Below are positions 25,368 through 32,999 of a stretch of DNA of 60,518 bases, piece by piece (position 1 is the first letter of the stretch; the number at the start of each line of letters is the position of its first letter). The notes below the pieces were generated by a model that had not been told where the DNA came from, ran no database searches, and saw nothing but the letters and a program-made list of their open reading frames with translations. Origin of the DNA: JADFAK01 sp047615865 (GTDB lineage Bacteria > Bacteroidota > Bacteroidia > Flavobacteriales_D > Sanyastnellaceae); assembly GCA_047615865.1 (NCBI GenBank), contig JBLHIB010000007.1:1-60518 (forward strand), read 5' to 3'. The position numbers were made by a program, and so were the translations under genes.

Positions 25368-26753
25368 GTGTTTGTAAAAACCTTCACATACGGCAAGATT
25401 CCTATAGAGATTTGGGAATACCCTATGTTGTTTTTGATCATGGTTTTGCTCTTTATGGTTAGCGGATTTATCAAGCGGAGGAATATCCACGAACTTCCAC
25501 AGTACCGCTTTTTTTTATGGGGGCTTTGGGCCAAGGTACTCGGCGGATTGGTATTCGGAATCATCTATGTCTTCTACTACAGCGGAGGTGACACCACAAG
25601 TTATTACGAGTGCTCGCTTGCCTTCTGCAACTTGTTCACCGATAATTTCAGCAATTTCGTCACGGCTTACATGAGCGGGGGCACGGAAGAAGTCAAGAGC
25701 ATATTCACAGATGAAACAGGATCACCCCTGTGGTATATGTTTGCCGACAGTAAAACACGGATGGTCATCAAGATTCTTGTACCATTTATGCTTTTGGGAA
25801 TGAAAAGTTACTTTCTGACAACAGTTTTGGTAGCTGTGGCCACTTACGGTGGATTGTGGCAATTGTACATGATGTTCACCCGACATTTCCCGCAGTATGC
25901 GACCAATCTTGCTGTGGCCGTTCTCTTTATGCCTAGCATAATATTTTGGGGTTCAGGTATATTAAAGGACTCATTTACTCTTGCGACTACGTGTTATTTT
26001 GTTGTGGCCACGAATAACTTGATCACACGAAGAGGAAGCTCTTTTTGGAATTTCGTCTTACTTTTTATTAGCGGATTTCTCATTGTCTCCATAAAGCCCT
26101 ACATCCTCATAATCTTGCTGCCATGCACGATGGTGTGGATGTTTTACTCCAAAATCAAAAAGATTAAAAACAAGTTCTTCCGTTATGTGCTGGTTCCCTT
26201 CATTTATTTATTCGTCATAGGAGGCAGTTATGGCATACTTACAAGCATGGGAAGCAAACTGGGCAAGTTTGCCCCTGAAAGAGCCTTGCAGACTGCTGTA
26301 ACCACCCAGCACGACCTGAAGCAGGATTACTACGATGGGAATAGTTTTGATATCGGAGAATTGGAGGCTACACCTTTGAGTATTATATCGAAGTTTCCTC
26401 AGGCTACGATTGCTGGATTGTACAGACCATTCATTTGGGAAAGCAACAACATCGTGATGTTACTGTCTGGCATTGAGAACCTCCTTATTTTGGGACTTAC
26501 TCTGTTTGTGCTGATATCCGTGAAATGGAGGATTCTAATTCAGATTATTGCCGACCACCCTTTGATACTTTACTGTCTCTTTTTCAGCATTATGTTTGCC
26601 TTCATGATAGGTGTTACCACTTCAAATTTCGGGGCCTTGGTGCGTTTCAAAATCCCACTAATACCACTTTACATGGGTTCCATGGTCGTTTTACTTGGTC
26701 AGCTCAAAGTACATGCGGGAGTCAAACGCAGTCATTCCCTGCCAACTGGTTAG
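25368..26753 (+). CDS. Polytopic inner-membrane protein of unknown function
   Basis: 461 residues starting with GTG, with about ten predicted membrane segments. A soluble loop (YYSGGDTTSYYECSLAFCNL, residues ~70-125) follows the second. A recognisable conserved stretch is LFMPSIIFWGSGILKDSF near residue 188, and a second soluble loop lies at ~290-340. The layout (hydrophobic helices, long extracytoplasmic loops, a C-terminal pair of helices) resembles polysaccharide polymerase or EpsG/Wzy-like membrane proteins and GT-C glycosyltransferases, and the GSGILKDS stretch may be a family motif, but I cannot assign it. It converges on atpC, with a shared hairpin terminator between the two. Confidence 0.8.
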   Translation: MFVKTFTYGKIPIEIWEYPMLFLIMVLLFMVSGFIKRRNIHELPQYRFFLWGLWAKVLGGLVFGIIYVFYYSGGDTTSYYECSLAFCNLFTDNFSNFVTAYMSGGTEEVKSIFTDETGSPLWYMFADSKTRMVIKILVPFMLLGMKSYFLTTVLVAVATYGGLWQLYMMFTRHFPQYATNLAVAVLFMPSIIFWGSGILKDSFTLATTCYFVVATNNLITRRGSSFWNFVLLFISGFLIVSIKPYILIILLPCTMVWMFYSKIKKIKNKFFRYVLVPFIYLFVIGGSYGILTSMGSKLGKFAPERALQTAVTTQHDLKQDYYDGNSFDIGELEATPLSIISKFPQATIAGLYRPFIWESNNIVMLLSGIENLLILGLTLFVLISVKWRILIQIIADHPLILYCLFFSIMFAFMIGVTTSNFGALVRFKIPLIPLYMGSMVVLLGQLKVHAGVKRSHSLPTG

Positions 26754-26770
26754 GAAAGAGCACAAACGCA

Positions 26771-26802
26771 AAAAGCCGATATCCACAAGGACATCGGCTT
26801 TT
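26771..26802. terminator. Bidirectional hairpin terminator between the membrane protein gene and atpC
   Basis: Arms AAAAGCCGATATCC (26771-26784) and GGACATCGGCTTTT (26789-26802) pair at 13 of 14 positions around an ACAA loop. A/T runs flank both sides, so it can end transcription from either direction. Confidence 0.8.
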
Positions 26803-26821
26803 CAATTAGATTAACAGAGAA

Positions 26822-27058
26822 TTATTCTGCCAGTACTATCACCCTATTATTGAGAACTTCAACAGTTCCTCCTTTCACGGCGAACTCTTGAACTTTACCA
26901 TCGACATCTTCAACTTTAACAGTTCCCGCAGCCAAAGTGGTAATGAGGGGTGCGTGGTTGTTGAGGATACCCAAGCTACCGTCCGAGCCAGGAAGTGATA
27001 CAAGTCGGGCTTCGCCGTCAAATACACTTTTTTCTGGAGTTAGAATTTCTACTTTCAT
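26822..27058 (-). CDS. atpC: F1F0 ATP synthase epsilon subunit (short form)
   Basis: 78 residues, covering only the N-terminal beta-sandwich (MKVEILTPEKSVFDGEARLVSLPGSDGSLGILNNHAPLIT and the following strands). The C-terminal helical hairpin found in E. coli epsilon is absent, as is usual in this phylum. It contributes to the central stalk of the ATP synthase and links gamma to the c-ring. Lacking the helical hairpin, it cannot use the classic epsilon inhibitory switch. It follows atpD after 20 bases and is cotranscribed with it. Confidence 0.94.
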   Translation of the reverse strand: MKVEILTPEKSVFDGEARLVSLPGSDGSLGILNNHAPLITTLAAGTVKVEDVDGKVQEFAVKGGTVEVLNNRVIVLAE

Positions 27059-27078
27059 TCAGGTATAATATTATGAGC

Positions 27079-28587
27079 TTAAGCCGAAACTTCAGCAAGC
27101 ATTTTCTTACCAGCTTCAACAACCTCTTCGATCGAACCTTTAAGGTTGAACGCAGCCTCAGGATATTCATCCATCTTGCCGTCAAGAATCATGTTAAAAC
27201 CTTTGATTGTCTCCTCGATAGAAACCAATGTTCCAGGTAGACCTGTAAACTGCTCGGCAACGTGGAAAGGCTGAGAAAGGAAACGTTGGATTCGACGAGC
27301 GCGGTGAACGGCTTGTTTATCCTCTTCACTCAACTCGTCCATACCAAGGATGGCGATAATATCTTGAAGCTCCTTTAGACGTTGTAGAATCTCCTTTACG
27401 CGTTGTGCACATTCATAGTGCTCAGCACCTACGATTTCTGGAGTAAGAATTCTTGACGTAGAATCCAATGGATCCACCGCTGGGTAGATACCAAGCTCAG
27501 AAATCTTTCTAGACAATACCGTAGTCGCGTCCAAGTGAGCAAACGTCGTTGCAGGAGCAGGGTCAGTAAGGTCATCGGCAGGCACGTAAACGGCCTGTAC
27601 CGAAGTAATTGATCCTTTCTTAGTAGAAGTAATACGCTCTTGCATGGCCCCCATTTCAGTTGCCAACGTTGGTTGGTAACCTACTGCAGAAGGCATACGA
27701 CCAAGAAGTGCAGACACCTCTGATCCAGCTTGCGTAAAACGGAAAATATTATCGATAAAGAAAAGAATATCACGGCCACCTCCATCTGAACCATCACCAT
27801 CACGGAAGTACTCCGCAATTGAAAGACCAGAAAGAGCAACTCGAGCACGCGCCCCAGGAGGCTCGTTCATTTGTCCAAACACCAATGTTGCTTGAGACTT
27901 CTCTAGTTCCTTCATATCCACTTTCGACAAGTCCCAGCCACCGGCTTCCATAGACTCGATAAATGCATCGCCGTACTTAATAACGCCAGACTCAATCATC
28001 TCACGAAGAAGGTCATTGCCCTCACGAGTACGCTCACCAACACCTGCGAATACAGAAAGACCTTCGTATCCTTTTGCAATGTTGTTGATCAATTCCATGA
28101 TCAATACAGTTTTACCTACACCGGCACCACCAAACAAACCAATCTTACCACCTTTTGCATAAGGCTCGATCAAATCGATTACTTTGATACCAGTGAACAG
28201 CACATCTGTTGCGGTCGAAAGCTCTTCGAACTTCGGTGCATCACGGTGAATAGAATACCCACCTTCTTTGCTCACATCGCCAATACCATCAATCGCATTT
28301 CCAACAACGTTGAACAATCGACCTTTGATTTTTTCACCTACTGGCATTGTGATCGGCTTACCCGTAGCTACAACTTCAACTCCACGAGGCAAACCCTCTG
28401 TAGAATCCATTGCAATTGTACGTACCGTATCTTCTCCGATGTGCTTTTGGCACTCTAGAACCAATACTCCACCTGGACGGCGAACCTCGAGAGCATCGAG
28501 GATTTGAGGTAATTCGACACCTTGTGAAAACGTAACGTCAACAACTGGCCCGATTACCTGTGCAACTTTTCCAATATTTTGAGACAT
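27079..28587 (-). CDS. atpD: F1F0 ATP synthase beta subunit
   Basis: 502 residues from the ATG at 28587; a longer frame to 28623 starts inside the promoter and is not used. This is the catalytic subunit: Walker A GGAGVGKT is at residues 153-160, and the Walker B region ILFFIDNIFRFTQAGSEVSALLGRMPSAVGYQPTL follows at ~275-305. The signature PAPATTFAHLDATTVLSR, the DELSEEDK (DELSEED) regulatory motif and the C-terminal region are intact. atpD and atpC stand alone without the remaining ATP synthase genes, an arrangement known in Flavobacteriia. The gene is divergent from ribF. Confidence 0.98.
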   Translation of the reverse strand: MSQNIGKVAQVIGPVVDVTFSQGVELPQILDALEVRRPGGVLVLECQKHIGEDTVRTIAMDSTEGLPRGVEVVATGKPITMPVGEKIKGRLFNVVGNAIDGIGDVSKEGGYSIHRDAPKFEELSTATDVLFTGIKVIDLIEPYAKGGKIGLFGGAGVGKTVLIMELINNIAKGYEGLSVFAGVGERTREGNDLLREMIESGVIKYGDAFIESMEAGGWDLSKVDMKELEKSQATLVFGQMNEPPGARARVALSGLSIAEYFRDGDGSDGGGRDILFFIDNIFRFTQAGSEVSALLGRMPSAVGYQPTLATEMGAMQERITSTKKGSITSVQAVYVPADDLTDPAPATTFAHLDATTVLSRKISELGIYPAVDPLDSTSRILTPEIVGAEHYECAQRVKEILQRLKELQDIIAILGMDELSEEDKQAVHRARRIQRFLSQPFHVAEQFTGLPGTLVSIEETIKGFNMILDGKMDEYPEAAFNLKGSIEEVVEAGKKMLAEVSA

Positions 28588-28620
28588 ACTCAATTTATTA
28601 TAGCTTTTTGAAATCGAGCG

Positions 28621-28651
28621 CAAAAATACGCGCTTAACATCTATTAAACAA
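28621..28651 (-). promoter_or_regulatory. Promoter of atpD-atpC
   Basis: On the minus strand, TTG (28651-28649), a 20-base spacer and TATTTTTG (28628-28621) form a perfect TTG/TAnnTTTG promoter. It lies 33 bases before the atpD ATG and supports the start at 28587. Confidence 0.75.
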
Positions 28652-28763
28652 TTGATGTTCGCAAAATTATCCTGACTTTATCCACCATCTCATCTTGGAG
28701 TGTTTATTGCCGTATATTTATTCCATGGACTTTGAGCCAAATCTAACCTGCTCATACGCTATT

Positions 28764-29699
28764 TTGAAAGTATATAAAGACCTCTTCTCATTTCCGAATT
28801 TATCAGGCGTCATCATGACTACAGGGACGTTTGACGGAGTTCACGTAGGCCATAAACAGATAATCAACAAGTTGGTTACTGAGGCCAAAGAAGTTGGTGG
28901 ACAAACTGTAATGTTGACCTTCTTCCCTCATCCTCGGATGGTGCTTTTTCCTGACGACCATGGTCTAAAACTTCTAAATTCACCCGAAGAGAAGGCTTTT
29001 TTACTTGAAAAAGCAGGTATCGACCACCTAATAATCCAACCTTTCTCTAAAGAATTTTCACGTCTAAACCCGGGAAACTACATCCGAGATATTCTAGTCA
29101 ATACTTTACATGTTCGAAAAATGGTGGTTGGATATGATCATCGCTTCGGACGAAACCGTGAAGGCAATATTGAAGACTTAAAAGAGTTTACTGAACTGTA
29201 TGGATATCAAGTTGAAGAAATCGCTGCACAAGAAGTAAGTGATATACGTGTGAGCTCCACAAAAATTCGACTTGCCCTTGAGCAAGGGGACGTGGATTCG
29301 GCTGCAGAATTCCTCGGATACAACTACATGCTTTCTGGAACTGTTGAGCACGGAGACGGATTGGGACGGAAAATTGGATTCCCCACGGCAAACGTGAGCC
29401 AAGAATTCGATTGGAAGATGGTTCCTGGGAATGGAGTATATGCCGCGTGGGTAAAAATTGAAGAAGAGACTTTACCAGCAATGGTCAATATCGGAACCCG
29501 ACCAACCGTTACAAGTTCAGATGAGGTGCGCATAGAAGCACATATTATAGACTGGAATGGTGATCTTTACGAGAAGAAAATTCGCTTGGAATTCGTAAGC
29601 CGTCTCCGAAGTGAGAAATCTTTCGACTCCATCGAAAGTCTGGCAAGACAATTGCAGGCTGACAAACAAAACGCACTGAGCAAGTTAAGAAGCGAATGA
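28764..29699 (+). CDS. ribF: Bifunctional riboflavin kinase/FAD synthetase RibF
   Basis: 311 residues from a TTG start at 28764 (LKVYKDLFSFPNLSG, matching the usual N-terminus of Bacteroidota RibF); the ATG at 28725 or the TTG at 28695 would add 13 or 23 residues with no conservation expected. The protein phosphorylates riboflavin to FMN and adenylates it to FAD. The N-terminal nucleotidyltransferase has TTGTFDGVHVGHKQII (HxGH type) and the middle has GYDHRFGRNREG. The C-terminal kinase domain has GLGRKIGFPTANV and VNIGTRPTV. It overlaps the leucine-rich-repeat gene by four bases (ATGA). Confidence 0.94.
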   Translation: MKVYKDLFSFPNLSGVIMTTGTFDGVHVGHKQIINKLVTEAKEVGGQTVMLTFFPHPRMVLFPDDHGLKLLNSPEEKAFLLEKAGIDHLIIQPFSKEFSRLNPGNYIRDILVNTLHVRKMVVGYDHRFGRNREGNIEDLKEFTELYGYQVEEIAAQEVSDIRVSSTKIRLALEQGDVDSAAEFLGYNYMLSGTVEHGDGLGRKIGFPTANVSQEFDWKMVPGNGVYAAWVKIEEETLPAMVNIGTRPTVTSSDEVRIEAHIIDWNGDLYEKKIRLEFVSRLRSEKSFDSIESLARQLQADKQNALSKLRSE

Positions 29700-30301
29700 A
29701 ATTGACTTTTACCATATGGAGCATTATTGCACTTTCGTTTACCGGCATAGGCCAAGTGATCGATTACGCTATGCTCGACACGGCAACAGTTTATCATTCT
29801 CTTGAAGAGGCATTGGTTTCACCAAGAAAAGTGTATCGTCTAGATCTAAGTCGCGAGAAAATCAAAGAAATCCCTGATGAGATATTCCTATGTATCAACC
29901 TGAATGAACTAATTCTAGACAAGAATAAGCTCACTGTCATTCCTGACAAAATTAGCACCTTGAAAAACTTGCAGCGCTTAAGCATCGCATCGAATAAAAT
30001 CGAATATTGGCCCGACGCCCTTTGCAGACTTACAAGAATGCGCAAGCTCGACTTAGGAGACAACAATCTAGGTCGCATATCCGACGACGTTGGCAGAATG
30101 AAAAAATTAGAAACATTAATTTTGTGGGGAAATATCATTGGCTACTATCCAGCGACCTTAACTCAGCTCGACCAACTAAAAACACTTGACTTGCTTCACA
30201 ACGAGATGAACCAAAAAGAGCAAACCCGAATATCCAACTTATTGCCTGAGGCTGAAATTCAATTTTCAACTCCCTGTATTTGTACTTTTGATGACGAATA
30301 A
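29696..30301 (+). CDS. Exported leucine-rich repeat protein
   Basis: 201 residues. The N-terminus (LTFTIWSIIALSFTGIGQVID) looks like a signal peptide cleaved near residue 18. About five leucine-rich repeats of ~23 residues span ~45-165: VYRLDLSREKIKEIPDEIF, LNELILDKNKLTVIPDKI, LQRLSIASNKIEYWPDAL, MRKLDLGDNNLGRISDDV and LETLILWGNIIGYYPATL. They end with LKTLDLLHNEMNQ. A C-terminal segment has two cysteines (STPCICTFDDE). Such domains bind proteins in the periplasm or at the surface. It sits between ribF and pnuC in a tight operon, with no obvious metabolic reason. Binding partner unknown. Confidence 0.85.
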   Translation: MKLTFTIWSIIALSFTGIGQVIDYAMLDTATVYHSLEEALVSPRKVYRLDLSREKIKEIPDEIFLCINLNELILDKNKLTVIPDKISTLKNLQRLSIASNKIEYWPDALCRLTRMRKLDLGDNNLGRISDDVGRMKKLETLILWGNIIGYYPATLTQLDQLKTLDLLHNEMNQKEQTRISNLLPEAEIQFSTPCICTFDDE

Positions 30302-30310
30302 AAGAGTCAA

Positions 30311-30892
30311 ATGAACACCAATCAGGCACTTAACCAACGTCTTTCTCCCTTTCTTTCCAAAACACTGGAAGTGCTAGCGGTGCTTTCGAATATTCTGTAC
30401 ACATTTCTGTATTTACAGGGCAATGAAATCTGTTTCCTTTTTGGGTTCATAGGATCTCTTTGTTTTGCTGTTCTATGCTACTACAAAAAAATATTTGCAG
30501 AAAGTGGCTTGCAACTCTTTTACATGGTCATGGCCATTTATGGCTTCATAAACATGGGCTCTGAGTGGCGAATAGAGCACTACTCATGGCTATACCACAT
30601 CTCACTACTATTTATGGCAGGAGCAGGTGCATTTGCGCTTGCTCGGCTTTTAAAAACTCAAACTCAAAGTCAACTTCCCGCTCTAGACTCGTTCACGACA
30701 GTATTTAGCATTGGGGCTACTTGGTTGATGGTGAATTTCGTTCATGAGAATTGGCTTTACTGGATTGTTATCGATGTTGTATCAATATACCTCTATCTCA
30801 AACGTGGTATGGCGCTGGGTGCTTTGCTTTTTGTTTTTTATACCTTGATGGCCATTGATGGTTATTTCGCATTTGGAATATTCACATGGTAA
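30311..30892 (+). CDS. pnuC: Nicotinamide riboside transporter PnuC
   Basis: 193 residues with about seven membrane segments. The PnuC-family signatures are EVLAVLSNILYTFLYLQGNE near the N-terminus, LQLFYMVMAIYGFINMGSEW in the middle, and WLYWIVIDVVSIYLYLKRGMALGALLFVFYTLMAI near the C-terminus. It takes up nicotinamide riboside by facilitated diffusion, trapped by phosphorylation inside the cell. It overlaps the downstream NR-kinase-like gene by seven bases, which supports the substrate. The preceding gene encodes a leucine-rich-repeat protein. Confidence 0.93.
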   Translation: MNTNQALNQRLSPFLSKTLEVLAVLSNILYTFLYLQGNEICFLFGFIGSLCFAVLCYYKKIFAESGLQLFYMVMAIYGFINMGSEWRIEHYSWLYHISLLFMAGAGAFALARLLKTQTQSQLPALDSFTTVFSIGATWLMVNFVHENWLYWIVIDVVSIYLYLKRGMALGALLFVFYTLMAIDGYFAFGIFTW

Positions 30893-31404
30893 CTATACGA
30901 ATCACGGGCCCAGAATGCTGCGGGAAGACAACACTTGCTGAGGAATTAAACTCTTTTCTAGAAGGGATTCTAGTGCCTGAAGCGGCTAGAGATTATTTGA
31001 ACTCTAAAGACCATTATGATCAAAGCGACTTACTGGAGATAGCAAAACTACAGAGATCAGCCGAAATCAAGATTCGCAATTTGGCACCAACCTTTCTGAT
31101 CGCTGACACGGGCATGCTGGTGTTATCAATATGGCACAAAGAGAAATACGGAGAAATTAATTCCTGGATTGAAGAACAACGAAACGCCTTCCACTACGAC
31201 ATCACCCTCTTATGTTTTCCTGATTTGCCGTGGGTTTCAGATCCGCACCGAGAAAACCCGACCGACCGAGATCGCCTTTTTGGTTTGTACCAGAGCGCAT
31301 TGGAGGCAAACGAGGAACCTTACCTAGTCGTTCGAGGCGAGGGAAAGCAAAGAATCAATCAGGCTCTGGATTACATGCAACAAAAAGGCCACATCACAAG
31401 ATAG
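30886..31404 (+). CDS. NadR-type ribosylnicotinamide kinase-like ATPase
   Basis: 172 residues. A P-loop GPECCGKT lies at residues 8-15, followed by an EAARDYL motif near 34, an IADTGMLVLSIW Walker B-like strand near 71, and a LPWVSDPHRENPTDRDRLF lid region with conserved Arg residues near 110. This is the C-terminal kinase domain of NadR as a stand-alone protein, without the NadR adenylyltransferase or DNA-binding domains. It probably phosphorylates nicotinamide riboside to NMN. It is encoded directly after pnuC and overlaps it, so transport and trapping of the same substrate are coupled. Confidence 0.9.
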   Translation: MVTIRITGPECCGKTTLAEELNSFLEGILVPEAARDYLNSKDHYDQSDLLEIAKLQRSAEIKIRNLAPTFLIADTGMLVLSIWHKEKYGEINSWIEEQRNAFHYDITLLCFPDLPWVSDPHRENPTDRDRLFGLYQSALEANEEPYLVVRGEGKQRINQALDYMQQKGHITR

Positions 31405-31437
31405 CAATGGGGCCTTCAATATTTTAACGTGCGGTTC

Positions 31438-32139
31438 TTATTTGATCACAAAACGCACAGGAATTGTGTACCTCACCGTTACCGGCTTTCCACGTTGCTC
31501 TCCTGGAGTATGTTTAGGTAGACTCTCAACTGCGGCCTTCGCCTCTTTATCAAGGCTTGAATGCACACCGCGAACAACCTCAACATTTTGAATCTCTCCT
31601 TTACCGTTGATCTCGTAGTAAACGAATACTGTTCCAGAAATACCCGCATCTCTCGCAATTGCTGGATAGGTCACTGAAGTTTGAACGTTGGTAATTACCT
31701 TTGTTTCAGTACAAGTCTTCAACTCTTCACCACGAAGGCCTTCACAGCCTGGGTAAGCAGGCATTTTCTCTACTATGGAGAAAATCTCCTCTTCCATAAC
31801 GTCGTCATCTACATCTTCGATAATCTCGATTTCCGTATCCTCATCAATTTCCAAGTCCAACTCAAGTTCAACTTCGATTTCTTCTTCGTCTTCAACGATT
31901 TCGATTATGGTAGTTTGAACAGGTGGCGGCGGTGGCGGTGGCGGCTTGAGCAAGTTTACCGGAATGATCTCATCCTCGATTAATTCCATTTCTCCCGATT
32001 GGGCCAAGCGTTCCTGAATATTGAATGAAGTCCAATCAAAAGAGCACAACATAATGGACAAGACGGCCATGAAGCCGACAAGTAACCAAACTGTTCGTTT
32101 GTTCTCAAGATTTGCACTTTCCGTTTTTCGAGTTTTCAT
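31438..32139 (-). CDS. tonB: TonB family energy transducer
   Basis: 233 residues. A short cytoplasmic N-terminus precedes one membrane helix (TVWLLVGFMAVLSIMLCSF, ~15-33). A Pro run (LLKPPPPPPPPVQ) follows at ~65-77, then an acidic Glu/Asp-rich linker (~80-120) instead of the Lys-Pro repeats of E. coli TonB. The C-terminal domain from ~145 (VTYPAIARDAGISGTVFVYYEINGKGEIQNVEVVRG to the end) is the TonB C-terminal fold. It passes proton-motive energy from ExbB/ExbD to TonB-dependent receptors. A MPAYPGCEGLRGEELKTCTE segment with two Cys precedes that domain. It ends the gcvH-vanZ-tonB operon. Confidence 0.9.
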   Translation of the reverse strand: MKTRKTESANLENKRTVWLLVGFMAVLSIMLCSFDWTSFNIQERLAQSGEMELIEDEIIPVNLLKPPPPPPPPVQTTIIEIVEDEEEIEVELELDLEIDEDTEIEIIEDVDDDVMEEEIFSIVEKMPAYPGCEGLRGEELKTCTETKVITNVQTSVTYPAIARDAGISGTVFVYYEINGKGEIQNVEVVRGVHSSLDKEAKAAVESLPKHTPGEQRGKPVTVRYTIPVRFVIK

Positions 32140-32177
32140 AATCGCAAATTAAGCACTTAAAACTAGGAAGAATACTC

Positions 32178-32564
32178 TTACACTCGAGCAACCTTGCCAT
32201 AAATTATTCTAAAAATCACGATTCCGGCAAAAGCACCTGTGATGTTTGCCATCAAATCAATGATATCCGTTGTTCTTTTAACAAAAACCATGCCTTGAAT
32301 TCCTTCAAGTATTGCTCCGTAGATACTCGCAATTATAACTGCGACTATAACCGCCCTTGTTCTTAAAGTAAACGAAGTACTTTGTCGACGAAAGCCGACA
32401 GACATAATCGTTACAAAAATGGCGAAGATAGAGGCATGAGCAATTTTATCTGCACCTACCACACCCCAAATGTTTAATGGCGGCATATCAGAACCTGGTA
32501 TGGCATAGAGGAGTAGGATTAATATTCCCCAAGCAATTGATGGCAATAGGAATCGTCCCATCAT
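32178..32564 (-). CDS. VanZ family membrane protein
   Basis: 128 residues with four predicted membrane segments. The VanZ features are the N-terminal SIAWGILILLLYAIPGSDMP, the conserved DKIAHASIFAIFVTIM in segment two, and the ILEGIQGMVFVKRTTDIIDLMANITGAFAGIVIF ending with the R-x-x-D-x-x-D arrangement. VanZ domains are tied to teicoplanin resistance in enterococci, but in Bacteroidota the role is unknown, and nothing here suggests antibiotic resistance. The gene follows gcvH after 7 bases and precedes tonB by 38, in an order often seen beside sprA. Confidence 0.88.
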   Translation of the reverse strand: MMGRFLLPSIAWGILILLLYAIPGSDMPPLNIWGVVGADKIAHASIFAIFVTIMSVGFRRQSTSFTLRTRAVIVAVIIASIYGAILEGIQGMVFVKRTTDIIDLMANITGAFAGIVIFRIIYGKVARV

Positions 32565-32571
32565 CTTTTAT

Positions 32572-32952
32572 TTACCCAACCAACTCCTTGTACTCATCGG
32601 CTGACATAAGTCCGTCGAGATCACTCGGATCAACTTTTACTTTAATCATCCATCCAGCGCCATAAGCGTCTTCGTTAACGACAGCAGGATTTTCTTCTAA
32701 ACCAGCGTTGACTTCAATAACGGTTCCTGCAACAGGCATAAACAAATCAGAAACTGTTTTAACTGCTTCTACAGTTCCAAACACCTCTTCACTGTCAAGT
32801 TCTTCCCCTTGGGTTTCTATTTCAACGTAAACGATATCACCCAGCTCCTTTTGAGCAAAATCGGTAATTCCAATAGTAACGATGTCTCCTTCGAGCTTAA
32901 CCCATTCATGATCGCGGGTATATTTCAAATCTGCTGGTATATTCATTTCCAA
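32572..32952 (-). CDS. gcvH: Glycine cleavage system H protein
   Basis: 126 residues, the normal length. It carries the lipoyl arm that shuttles the methylamine group of glycine between the P, T and L proteins. The lipoylated lysine is residue 65 in FGTVEAVKTVSDLFMP. HEWVKLEGDIVTIGITDFAQKELGDIVYVE near the N-terminus is also diagnostic. ATG at residue 3 is an alternative start, with no way to choose from the sequence. The other glycine-cleavage genes are not here. A clear promoter lies just upstream, so the gcvH-vanZ-tonB operon is separate from sprA. Confidence 0.96.
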   Translation of the reverse strand: MEMNIPADLKYTRDHEWVKLEGDIVTIGITDFAQKELGDIVYVEIETQGEELDSEEVFGTVEAVKTVSDLFMPVAGTVIEVNAGLEENPAVVNEDAYGAGWMIKVKVDPSDLDGLMSADEYKELVG

Positions 32953-32964
32953 ATGTGTTTAAGG

Positions 32965-32994
32965 CAAAAATAGATTTTTTGTCTTATGATGCAA
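32965..32994 (-). promoter_or_regulatory. Promoter of gcvH-vanZ-tonB
   Basis: On the minus strand, TTG (32994-32992), exactly 19 bases and TATTTTTG (32972-32965) give the full Bacteroidota promoter. It sits in the 47-base gap after the sprA stop and ends 12 bases before the gcvH ATG. Confidence 0.8.
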
Positions 32995-32999
32995 ACCTT

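Noticed and set aside
28588..28623. Twelve-residue N-terminal extension of atpD
   Set aside because: It overlaps the promoter at 28621-28651, and other beta subunits begin with the MSQNIGK-type sequence.
28624..28763. FMN riboswitch upstream of ribF
   Set aside because: The 140-base atpD-ribF gap shows no FMN-type conserved core by eye, and it contains the atpD promoter instead.
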